48,253 nt of DNA from Spongospora subterranea f. sp. subterranea (lineage: Eukaryota > Endomyxa: Phytomyxea > Phytomyxea > Plasmodiophorida), in NCBI GenBank assembly GCA_049724395.1, contig JAUGWO010000006.1, forward strand, positions 1 through 48,253, read 5' to 3'. Below the pieces are notes generated by a model. That model had not been told where the DNA came from. It did no database searches and saw only the letters and a list, made by a program, of their open reading frames with translations. The position numbers were made by a program, and so were the translations under genes. Shown here in pieces: positions 37,142-46,617 of this stretch (its first letter is position 1; every line of letters begins with the position of its first letter).

Positions 37142-37869
37142 AATGGGGATCAGGGATATGGCACACATGTGCCTAGCGCCAACTCAGGTTCATGATGGAG
37201 CCAATTCCGATATGGCTGCAGTTTCAACAGTTCCGTCGAATGCCATTCGGCAATTTTGGAAAAAGGGATACATATTCGGGTTTTGCCGAATTTGTAAGGG
37301 TGTATCATTGGCAGGTAGCCTTATATAGTCGCAAGCCATTCGGCAAATGGCAACAGTAACATTGCGAACAACCCTAATATCAAACTAATGAGGTGGGAAT
37401 TTGTATGACAAACAGCCAGATAATAACAACCTGCTAATCGTTTCGCCGCTCCTTTGAAATAGCTCTTGAGCGTCGCGATTTTTTGCACTCTGTGATACGG
37501 TGAACAAAAAAATTGCCACCTGTTCTGATACTTCCATGTGCCTAGTTGCACGTAATGTCCCCGAATCGGTGAGTATGTTCACCAATTTCACAAAAAGTGA
37601 GGTGTTCATTCTCAAATTCTCGTATATCCGAGTTGGATTGCCGTGAACTGGCTCCGCTGAGCCTGGAGGTTCGGCAAGGGAATCTAACGCAGAATGTGTT
37701 GGCGTAATACGCAGCAACGACGCCAACGATTCGTTTTTTGATCTGTTCATGATGATCGTCCATTGGGGATAATCACCGAATCGCAACCAATTCGTATACA
37801 CTGACATGGAACATAAGACGACATACCCCGTGACCCCTGATGTGGTTGTTTGGATGAAAAAAACCGCGA

Positions 37870-37936
37870 AATCCGGATATTGTAATATCCGGATATTGAC
37901 ATAGGGATATCCGGATATTACAATATCCGGATATCA
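37870..37936. promoter_or_regulatory. Right subterminal palindromes (ATATCCGGATAT x4)
   Basis: Four occurrences spaced by 4-9 bp, just inside the right inverted repeat. Same motif as the left end. Confidence 0.7.
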
Positions 37937-37967
37937 AAATCCGTGGCATTCCAATCCAAACGGGCCC

Positions 37968-38190
37968 TTCAGGATTTGGAGAGGGTAATTCCAATAGCGC
38001 TGAAAGTGACAACGATTGCCACGATGAGACGGTTTGCCATGAAATCCTTCCGGTATATGTTTATAGGGAGAAAAATGGGCTATTTCTCAACAACCGGCAA
38101 GTTGAATACGCTGTCAAGAAATATCGCTCGCACAGGACTATCCCTCAATCAGTATTGGATGATTTGGATGGCCTATATACACTTACGTGT
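37968..38190 (+). pseudogene. Transposase of copy B, C-terminal part
   Basis: It continues the copy B transposase after the Harbinger insertion: QDLERVIPIALK, MRRFAMKSFRYM, then in a shifted frame RQVEYAVKKYRSHRTIPQ. It aligns with the end of the copy A protein (RDLVKIVPIAL, RQVEFAVKKYKRHRSLPK). One frameshift near 38070. Confidence 0.85.
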
Positions 38191-38258
38191 ACATTAAAAT
38201 TTCCAAATATAATTGGACTAGGGTTTGAAATTATCGGTTTAAGGTGATCGCCACTGTA

Positions 38259-38860
38259 CTACCAGGTTTCCCTACTTCCGCCTGGCCGCTACAAGTAGCT
38301 TGGGTAGCCAATCAAGGAACCTATTAGACCAGCTGGATTCAGCAACATAACCTGTCCTACGACCATACCGAATGGGACCTGCCCCCACCCGATTACATTG
38401 CCTATCCAGATTTTCGAGTTTACTGCAAGCAGCTCACTCTTTACATTCATTATGGCCATGTGGTCAGACCCAGTAAAGATTAGACATATCTAGATAAAGC
38501 AGCCTCTGCTTTTTCAGCTTTTCGCAAATTTTTCGTCATGGCCTTCTCATGGCTCCAGATTGCTGTGGTGAAAGTAGTGTGCCCGGTAGTGTCTTGTAAA
38601 GTCGTCTGCATTTCTTGAGTCGGTTTTTGAATCCTTCGCATTGTAACACCTAATGTTCGATTGTTTCGTGATGTTGTCGCAGTGTCTGCACTTGTTCGTG
38701 TCTTCCATTCCAATGTTGCTGAGGTGCTGTCTGCATCTGCTATGTCCAGTTCGCGCTCTGTTGATTAGCATGTGTGGTATGATTCACCTGGTAATTTGCG
38801 AAACAGGTCTCTATCCGGGTAGTTTTGGAAGTGGCTGCGTTTGACATTCGCCTTCAAATA
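38259..38860 (-). mobile_element. LINE copy 2, 3' part only
   Basis: Minus-strand remains. The coding end runs 38860-38480 and includes RTGHSRCRQHLSNIGMEDTN and the zinc-finger start KCRHC, and is close to the LINE at 15600-15907. The shared 3' tail follows at 38478-38259. The tail is cut at a TA by the right end of Tc1-like copy B. The upstream end is cut at a TA by a mariner relic (38861). Confidence 0.85.
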
Positions 38861-39490
38861 CTCCCTCCGTTCGGAAATAAGAGTCCTACGTACATTTATT
38901 TTCTGTTCGGAAATAAGAGTCCCATTTTATGATTCTTCCAGGTCAACCTTTTAGTTGCTTGATTTAGTATGGCAACATCGCACAATAACGAGTCCGGCCT
39001 TTTCTCAAAAGAGTTGCCTTTCCCATATGTGGGAGCTTGTATTGGTTTCCTCCATTGATTTTTAAATTTCTACCATGCATGGCTGAAATGTCAAAAACGT
39101 ACTTTAGCGTATCACGATCAATTTCGTCAGCCCGAAAAAATTCCAAATCTAAAACGTTCAAGTATGGACTATTTGCTGGCTGGAACGTTAATTTGATTTT
39201 AAATCCTTCTTTTCCCGCGTCCACGTTAAATGCTAAGTAAAATTCGCTTGTTTGTTTCTGTCATGAAAAACCACTTCTCGTCAATGTGTGTCACATTCAT
39301 CATGTCATGGAAGACTGGTTCTGCGGCTTCATATATGTTCACCATCGAGATACAGAATCTGAGTCTTTCAAGCTGATTTGCTTCAGTTAAATATGGTTTC
39401 AAAGCGTTCGAATGAGACTCGGGATATCGAGCCAATAAGAGATGCTGCATTGCGCTCCGCTATGTAGGTAAATAGGGAGTGTTGCACCTT
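38861..39490 (-). mobile_element. Mariner-like element relic with Stowaway-type end
   Basis: The left end CTCCCTCCGTTCGGAAATAA follows TA at 38859-38860, the signature of Stowaway/mariner-like elements first known in plants. GTTCGGAAATAAGAGTCC is repeated 40 bp inside. Minus-strand transposase pieces contain VTHIDEKWFFMTETNKR (first acid) and QPANSPYLNVLDLEFF, the NSPDLNxLD-type third-acid block. Frames are shifted more than once and the N-terminus is degraded. No right inverted repeat was found. Confidence 0.85.
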
Positions 39491-40667
39491 GGTCTGCTTT
39501 CTGAGATCAACTGGCGTCACTACACTCACTGACACGTGGTTGAGAGTGCCCCTCATTGTATTAGAGTCGCCAGCCTCGTCCACGCCCGTCTGAATGAGCA
39601 TGGCTTGTGCAACTCCGGTACAAGCACAGTAGCTGATGGAGCCCCTACCCCCGATGAGTCTAGTCAGTACGTTACGAAACCTGTGCGCGTGTCTGCTGCG
39701 CGAGACCGTCAACGTCTCTATCCTCTCCCACGCGTAAATCACAGCATCCGCCTGGACTCGTGTATTGATGTGGTTGAACGAGTACATAGCGATGCCAGGA
39801 TGAGGGGTATCAACACGTCGGGACCAGTGAGCTCAGAGGGAATGGCTCTGCTCCATATCTTTCGTAGCATCCTCACATACGTAGGTGCGGTCCAGATCGG
39901 CAGCTCTAGCACAGATAGATCGATCTCGAAACTAGCTGAGTCCACCGCCAACGCGTGGAGGGCCGCGTGGGTCTTGGCAATACGATCAGCCATCATTTGC
40001 TAACCAGCACAGCTGTGGCGATAAATATGGAGGTTTGTGCATATTGTGAGAAGAGCCTCGTGACGGTAGAGTACCAGCGCAGAGCTGCAGATGAGGGTCA
40101 CGATGTGGTTGCGCTCTGCCCGCACTGCATCCTGGACATGGGTCGGGCAGTACAGGCTGACAGTCGATTCGGTCCAGACCCGCACTCGTCCCACAGATTA
40201 CAGAGCGGCAGAGTAACCGAGCGTGCAGATCCAGTCACCGCCAATGCCTTCCTAACGGCGCGAACCGAGAGTCTACCCAAGCTAGGGCCCGTATCCATGA
40301 CTGCACTAAACGCCACAAGCGCCTACACCGGGTATGAGCTCTCACACGGGAGAAGTAGTCCAACAGTAGAGCGTCTGTTCCTATATTACGCCCTGAAGGG
40401 TAACGTTTGCAGGGTTCTGAACATCACAACTACCTGCTCGGTTGAGCTTGATGGCGTGATGGTTCCCGCATTGGTGAGGTGTAGGTACGCCGTGGAGGAT
40501 GGGGAGCTAAGACAGCTCGAGGCTGTGACCAAAGTTATCCTCGTCAAGACCAGAGTAGCACCGGGAATCACCTTCAAGAAGTCACTCGAGTGGATCGGAA
40601 CGCGCCCTGTACACACAGATGGACGCGATATATACGCGGAGGAGACTTGTGTAGTGACCATCCCAAG
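39491..40667. other. Fragment with two divergent unrecognised genes, one with a TFIIS-like zinc ribbon; possible virus-derived fossil
   Basis: Two compact frames diverge from a 30-bp gap (39997-40026). The plus frame starts MEVCAYCEKSLVTVEYQRRA at 40027. CX2C, then QRRAADEG, then CX2C matches the TFIIS-type zinc ribbon (QxRSADE). The remaining 180 residues are not recognised. The minus frame starts MMADRIAKTHAALHALAV at 39996 and is also unrecognised. The piece is richer in G+C than its flanks and very gene-dense, which suggests capture from a large DNA virus or an unusual element. It is cut by a mariner relic on the left and a SINE on the right and should be viewed as a broken fossil. Confidence 0.5.
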
Positions 40668-41107
40668 CTTGGTTCTGGTCTGTTCCGGTTGGTGTCAGGT
40701 TAGGACCAAGTCAGTGTGAGACTTGAGTTCGAAAACCCCGTGGGCAGGGATTTTCGGGAATACCCTAAGGTTGTCCAGCTAACACGGAAGTAGAGCGCAG
40801 GACCTCTTGAAAAATAGACAGCTGATTTGTAATGATACGACTTGGGTTCAAGGCATTGTGGTGTTCCGTACAGGGAATTTCCCCGTGTCCAATTAATGGT
40901 TAGGGGGTTTTAGTGAGTCGGGTCATGGGATCAACCTCACACTATCACAATGTCGGTCAGACTGCAGAACATTCAGCGAAGGTAATATTGTCTGGCGAAT
41001 GAGCTTTGACACCAAGTTCGTCTTGGCCCTCTTGTAGATATGGGTACTACAAAGCTGGCACCAAAATGCCGAACACAATCACAAAAAAATAAAAAAATAG
41101 TGACCAT
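40668..41107 (+). repeat. Second SINE family, same tRNA-like head, different body, A-rich tail
   Basis: The start AGCTTGGTTCTGGTCTGTTC and the B-box region GAGTTCGAAAACCCCG match the head of the main SINE. The body after 40790 does not match the LINE tail, and the element ends in an A-rich stretch (CACAAAAAAATAAAAAAATA, about 41080-41099). It is a composite or sister SINE moved by a different LINE. It truncates the zinc-ribbon frame. Confidence 0.7.
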
Positions 41108-41363
41108 TGTATCAATTATGTATTCACATGACTAACGAATGCACATATTCCCTGCAGAAGGCAATAACTAAGAAGACGGCGTGACCACCAGTAAGACGGC
41201 AGGACCATGACTGAAGCAAAGGCCGCGTCACTGGAAGAGATGCGTCACGGACTGCGGAACCTGCGAGAGAGGTCTGCCGGAGGAGAAGGAAGAAGAATAC
41301 AGAATTGATGGATTGACAAAAGCGATAGAAGTCTGAACTCAACTTACACGGCAAGTTGGCACA
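41108..41363 (+). repeat. 5' LTR of the young gypsy element
   Basis: 256 bp, TG..CA, about two differences from 46362-46617. Confidence 0.93.
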
Positions 41364-42736
41364 AAGAATTTTTTAGCAGCAGTAACAGTTCAACAAATGA
41401 TGCAAAGTAAGGAAGCCGTCATCATGCTAGAAGAGGAGACTCTGTCCGAGCAAACAATTGGGAGAGAAGAAGCCCCCAAGAAAATGCCCACGGTAACGTT
41501 TGAAGTAAATAAGGCGCCCAGGCTTGAAGGTTTCGATCGAGAAGAGATCCTGAATTTTATGACGAAATATAAGGTCTATGTGGGCGTATTTAGAAGCCGG
41601 CGCCGATGGCATGGAACCCCGTCCGTTGAAGTCGATGATTAAGCCGAGCTTGTTGAAACTCATGAAGATGTACTCACAGACAAGGACCTATACGACTGGC
41701 TGAAGGACCAGTTGGAGAAGGACAAAGACGGAGCCGACATGTCCAAAGAAATGAAGAAGCTGGCCATGAAGACAGAAGGAACACCGTTAGGGAGAGTCAT
41801 GTCATTAACGGGTGACTTCATGGAGATCGTGATAAATGTCATTAACGGGGATGGAGAGAACTCGTTTGAAGGCAAGGAAGGCCAGAAGCTCGAAGTCAAG
41901 TTTCTGCTGGAAGCGGTGCGACCCTTTAAGCGCAGGGAGAAAATGAAGAAACTCATGAGCACCGAGAAGGCGGGCTTGCACAGAAGTCCAGACTTATTCT
42001 TAGCATTGCTAAAGGAGAAGGTCAGAAGTCATCAGGAGTGGGAGGACTCGGAGGAGCGCCCCTCTAAGAAGCAACGGTCTGAGCCCAACCCTAAGAAGCA
42101 TGGGACGGATACTCGGAACCGTTTAGAGCCGCGAGAAGCGCGAGCTCCGCATAGCAATCGTCCACAAATCAACCCGAAGAAGGGAAAGGGTTTGATTTGC
42201 TACAACTGTGGAAAAGCTGGACATCCAGTCTATGCTTGCCCAGGTAACCTGAGTAAGGAGAAGGTTGCTCAGATACTGGAAGAGAAGAAGCTCCAGAAGA
42301 ATAAACAGAAGCATAAGGTTGATTATCTTTTGAAAAACAACCAACATAAGCAGAAGGCTGATTACCTCTTGGTTTATCGGCTAGTCAGAAACGACTCAGA
42401 TAACAATCGTATTCTAGCTAAAGTTAATGAAGGAAGATTCGTGCCTGCTATATTGGATAGTGGTGCAACGGATGTTAGCTTATTACCAAGAAGTATTGCT
42501 AATGAAGCTATCAGAAGTAGTAATCTAGAAGTAGAAGTGTTGGACCCACCAGTAAAGCTGATACTTGGTGACAACGTAACCGAAATCGAATCCACGGAAG
42601 CCATCACTGTGGTCATCAGATTAAGAACAAAGGTTGGCGAGCTGATCACTCGTAAACACCGATATCTTATCTGGGATGTACCAAGCGATGAGATTATCTT
42701 AGGAGGAGATTTATTGAAGCAGTTGGGTATTGATCC

Positions 42737-42802
42737 AGAAACAGCGTTGGAAACGCTAATAGAAGAGGGTACTCTTCTATTAGCGTTTCCAACGCTGTTT
42801 CT
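42737..42802. repeat. Perfect 31-bp hairpin within the gypsy pol frame
   Basis: Two exactly complementary 31-nt arms (starting AGAAACAGCGTTGG, returning CCAACGCTGTTTCT) around the loop GGTA. It lies between the protease and RT regions and is entirely coding in the open frame. Confidence 0.95.
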
Positions 42803-45616
42803 TAGGCCTAACCCAATCAATACAGCAATGATATCAATAGAAGCCCGATCAGAAGTGGAAGAAATACAAATTAACACAGAAGATAATGAAGAAAAGCGCA
42901 ATCCACGTGATTCGCACTTTACAGAAGATGACGTCCAAATCGGGGACGTTATAACAAAAGAAATAGAAAGCAGCCTAGAAGACTTAGTGAAACAAGCTGC
43001 GACAAATGGCTTGCCAAAACAGTGGCAAGGCAAACTGAGATACTTAGTAAACAAGTATGGCTCAGTCTGGCGAAAGAGTCTGGGTCCGGACTCGCCAGCA
43101 GAAGTGACACCGTTCAAAACTCAACTGAAGCCAAATGCATTTCCGTTCAAATGCAAGGCTAGAAGATACAGCACAGAAGATAGCGAATTCTTGAAGAAGT
43201 TCGTTGATGAGCTAATGAAGTATGGTCTAGTTGAAGAGAATTACAATTCTGAATGGGCATCACCAGTATTGGTGGTGAAGAAGAAGGATGGAGGCCAGAG
43301 AATGACAGTAGATCTTCGTGGAGTAAATGCACTCTGCGAAAGTACTGTCTGGCCTATGCCGTTCATGGAAGCAATAGTCAAACATCTGGCTGGATCAAAG
43401 TTCTGGTTCAAACTGGATGCTTTCAAAGGGTTCTGGATGATGCCTCTTGCAGAAGAATGCAGAGAGATGTTTTCATTCATGACCAATAGAGCGGTATACA
43501 CCCCGCTAAGATCTATTCAGGGCGCGCTAAATTCAGCAACCCAATTTCAGGCAAGAATGTCTGAAGTATTTAAAGATTTGATCTTTCAGAAGTTGATTAT
43601 CTGGATTGATGATCTGTTAGGATATTGCAAAACCTATGAAGATTGGTATTGCAGTCTTGAAAAAACCCTAAGGATCGCGAATAGATACACCATTAAGTTT
43701 AACGTATCTAAATGTGATTTATTCACAAACAGGATTAAGTTTTGCGGAAGGCTTTTCTCAACAGAAGGAGTAGAGCACGATCCATCACGAATTGAGGCGC
43801 TGATTGGTATTACGCAACCGAAGAGTGCCAGGGATTTACAACAATTTCTAATGGCCGCTCAATGGATTAGCAGATCAATCCCAGAATATAATACGCTTGT
43901 TCACAAACTCCAAGAAGTGTTTGAAGAATCCATGAAAAACATGCCAAGCAGAAAGAAGAGCATCGCTAGGCAAGTTAGACTAGTGAAGTATGGGTGCAAC
44001 GCAACGCATGCGCTAGCTTTTGGGAAGTTGAAACTAGCCATAGCACATTGCGTAAAGCTCGGATATCCACGTGATGATCGAATTCAGTGCATGTTCACTG
44101 ATGCCAATGAATATAACTCATCTGGCATGGTCACACAGATTCCAATAGAAGACGCGGAACAGCCTGTCGAACTGCAGAGACACGAGCCTCTCGGTTTTGT
44201 GGGACACAGGTTCAACGCAACGGAGTTGAACTGGACAGTAGCAGAAAAAGAAGGCTACGCAATTAAAGATACCATCACGAAGTTGGATTATCTTTTGCAA
44301 ATGAAGCGACCATTCAAACTATTTTCAGACCATAAGAATCTGGTTCAAATATTTTCACCAAAAGATGTGTCCAAACCCACTGCACACAAACTGCAGCGAT
44401 GGGCGTTGGAATTGCAGAGATTTCAATATGAAATCGAGCATATTAGTGGTGAAAGCAATGTTTGGGCAGATTTGATGACCAGATGGGGGGCTCCACCTCC
44501 AGTCGAACACCAGCTCGCGAAGACTCACAAAAGCTATGATCAGTGAAGAGATGAGAGTAAGGCCACTGCAGAGAGCAGAATTTAAATGGCCTGACACATC
44601 GGAAATCAAAACAGCACAGAAGAAATGGTTAAAAGAAGAAATGTTCGTTGAGAACCAACAATCAGAAGGATTGATAGTAACGAAGACTGGAAAAATCATT
44701 ATACCTGAAGAAAGTGATGATTTGAAGATTAGGTTATGTGTGATTGCACATAGCGGAGGCAACAGTGGTCACCTTGGATACCAGGCAGCGACTCGGAAGA
44801 TAGCTGAGTACTGCTGGTGGAAAGGATGCGAGCGCGATATGCTACAATTTTGTAGTACGTGTCTGCATTGCTTGCCGACGAGAGGCGGAATGAGAATTCC
44901 GAGACCATTGGGAGAAGCAGTCCATGGAACAAAACGCAATGAAGTGCTCCACATGGACTGGATATATATCATGCCTGCGCCACGGAAGGGATTGCATGAT
45001 TTCCAGTGGAACCTGATCCTGAGAGAAGCTCTCACGGGCATGATAAAGATAACACCGGCACAAACGCCGAACACTGCAGTAACGATTGAAGCGCTACTGG
45101 AGTGGAGAGCAATTTTTGGAACACCGGAAATTATAGTAACAGACATGGCATCATATTTCATGTCCGATGTGATGAAGGAATATTCGAGAAGATGCAATAT
45201 TCGACGTCGTTTGACAGTGGCGTATGGTCATTACAACAATGGCTCGATTGAAGTGATCAATAAGAATTACCTCCTATTGATTCGAGCATTGCTGTCTGAA
45301 CTGAGATGGGATAAGGACATGTGGCCATATCTCAATCACAATATCGAGCATACTATCAATCATAGGGAACAGACTAGGCTCAACGGGCATGCACCCATTA
45401 CAGTGATGAGTGGGATGAATGCGGACAACCCTTTGTCGGAAGTTTTCTGGTGCCCTGGAAGAAATGAGTTTGCAGTAAGCCCACTTGGAAAAGAGAAGAT
45501 CCAGAACAGTGTGGAACAGTTGCAAAGTTCACTTGAAGAAATGCACAGAAATGTGTGTGACACATCTGCTAAATTGCGTGCTAAGAAGAGAGCGCAAAAC
45601 TCTGGACAATTTTCGA

Positions 45617-45743
45617 AAGTCTAATAGGTTCCTTCAGTGGATACCCAAGCTACTTGTAGCGGCCAGGCGGAAGTAGGGAAAGCCTGGTAGTACACAGGCT
45701 TACTCAACCCATAAGAACCCGCGATCCTTTGTATACCATACCA
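45617..45743 (+). repeat. 5'-truncated LINE/SINE tail inserted in the gypsy integrase region
   Basis: From GTCTAATAGGTTCC to GTATACCATACCAT it matches the last 125 bp of the shared tail, on the plus strand. This shows the LINE machinery was active after the gypsy element arrived. Confidence 0.88.
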
Positions 45744-46361
45744 TGACACAAGAGAAATGCACAAATTTCCATTTGGGTGACTATGTGCTAATTGGTTTGC
45801 CGGAGCCGAATACGGCGGGCAAGAAGCTCTTTTTGAAATGGAGAGGCCCTTACCGTATCACAGACTCGCAAAGTAACTATGTTTTTGAAGTTGAAAATAT
45901 AGTGACTGGCAAGAAACAAACTGTCCATGGGGATAGAGTGCGATACTATGATGATAGTAAGCTGAATATCTCAGAGGATATCAAAGCCCAGTTCTCCCAT
46001 GATAATTTTTCTTTTGAAGTGAAGGAATTCAAAGGTTGCAGATTTGACCCACAATCTGGGCAAATTCAGCTGCTGGTTGAATGGAAAGGATTTACTGAAG
46101 CAGATAATTCCTGGGAAAATCTGGAACATCTCAACACTGACGTACCAGGGCTAGTAGCAAATTATGCCAAGAAGTTAATTTCAGAAGACCATGTTCTGAA
46201 AGAAGATGTTATTGTGTTTATTACAAAGAAGAGTTGATTGTTGGGAGTCATGCTTTTTCCCACTGGGTTTTTTAATGCGATATTCCGAAGTCAACTATCA
46301 GAAGGTACAACTTTTGTACAGAAGCGGTTACAACAGAAGTCAAATTTTTGAAGGAGGGGAA

Positions 46362-46617
46362 TGTATCAATTATGTATTCACATGACTAACGAATGCACAT
46401 ATTCCCTGCAGAAGGCAATAACTAAGAAGACGGCGTGACCACCAGTAAGACGGCAGGACCATGACTGAAGCAAAGGCCGCGTCACTGGAAGAGATGCGTC
46501 ACGGACTGCGGAACCTGCGAGAGAGGTCTGCCGGAAGAGAAGGAAGAAGAATACAGAATTGATTGATTGACAAAAGCGATAGAAGTCTGAACTCAACTTA
46601 CACGGCAAGTTGGCACA
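46362..46617 (+). repeat. 3' LTR of the young gypsy element
   Basis: 256 bp, TG..CA, directly after a polypurine tract. Confidence 0.93.

Larger units (their letters stand above)
35199..37229 (-). mobile_element. DNA transposon with DDE-like transposase and SAP domain, inside PIF/Harbinger
   Basis: A 2031-bp insert flanked by the 5-bp sequence GTTCC (35194-35198 and 37230-37234) breaks the Harbinger codon pair for Gly-Thr. On the coding (minus) strand it begins TGTTGAAACTGCAGCC and ends GCTGATGAAGAAATG. I see no terminal inverted repeats. It holds a promoter-side pair of palindromes, one transposase gene and a SAP-coding stretch that stops 11 bp from the end. The family is not recognised with confidence: piggyBac-like organisation is possible, but a TTAA target is absent. 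Confidence 0.8.
34430..37807 (-). pseudogene. PIF/Harbinger DDE transposase (HARBI1-like), split by an insertion
   Basis: The N-terminal exon (37807-37431) contains MNTSLFVKLVNIL, EQVAIFLFTVSQ and NRDAQELFQRSGETISR. A 57-nt intron (37374-37430) follows, then CRMACDYIRLP and FQNCRMAFDGT up to 37235. There another transposon is inserted. The frame resumes at 35193 with HIAAFVSAKE, PYRNRKG, ILAGWEGSAADSTVL and GDAGYAL. Two more introns (34850-34893 and 34589-34636) lead to RHSQMRNAIERIFGILKRSF and a C-terminus ending ILDNRQ at 34430. A 1-nt deletion after KRSF shifts the frame. DDE_Tnp_4 superfamily; it cuts and pastes the element at TTA sites. Confidence 0.9.
33128..37967. mobile_element. PIF/Harbinger transposon inside copy B
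   Basis: The ends are inverted repeats: GGGCTCGTTTGGATGCCACG on the left, and GGGCCCGTTTGGAT then ATGCCACG on the reversed right. The target duplication is TTA at 33125-33127 and TTC (a changed TTA) at 37968-37970, as expected for PIF/Harbinger. Five subterminal copies of the palindrome ATATCCGGATAT (or shorter) lie on the left (33150-33275) and four on the right (37873-37935). It carries two convergent genes, a Myb/SANT-like protein (+) and a DDE transposase (-), whose stop codons are 2 bp apart. The transposase gene is split by another transposon (35199-37229). Confidence 0.94.
29719..38256 (+). mobile_element. Tc1/mariner-like copy B, host of a three-level nest
   Basis: The left end CAGTGGCGATCACCTTAAAC and the reversed right end CAGTGGCGATCACCTTAAAC are identical terminal repeats, with TA at 29717-29718 and 38257-38258. 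Without its inserts the element would be about 2.6 kb. It contains a MITE (30060-31161) in its leader and a PIF/Harbinger element (33128-37967) in its transposase gene. The right flank continues as a LINE 3' tail but the left flank does not, so flanking DNA has been rearranged or lost. Confidence 0.92.
41108..46617 (+). mobile_element. Ty3/gypsy element with both LTRs, young
   Basis: Two 256-bp LTRs (41108-41363 and 46362-46617) begin TGTATCAATT and end TTGGCACA. They differ at about two positions, so insertion is recent. Inside on the plus strand are a Gag with a CCHC knuckle (CYNCGKAGHPVYAC) and protease (ILDSGATDVSLLP). RT, RNase H, the integrase (44536-45624) and an integrase tail with chromodomain (45743-46237; LLVEWKGFTEADNSWE) follow. 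A purine tract (GAAGGAGGGGA, 46350-46360) precedes the 3' LTR. A LINE/SINE tail is inserted at 45617-45743. It looks almost whole, with a few breaks. The flanks show no target duplication. Confidence 0.93.

Noticed and set aside
40668-40740. A true tRNA gene at the GAGTTCGAAAACCCC site
   Set aside because: A B box is present but no cloverleaf with matching acceptor stem could be drawn. The head is shared with SINE copies.
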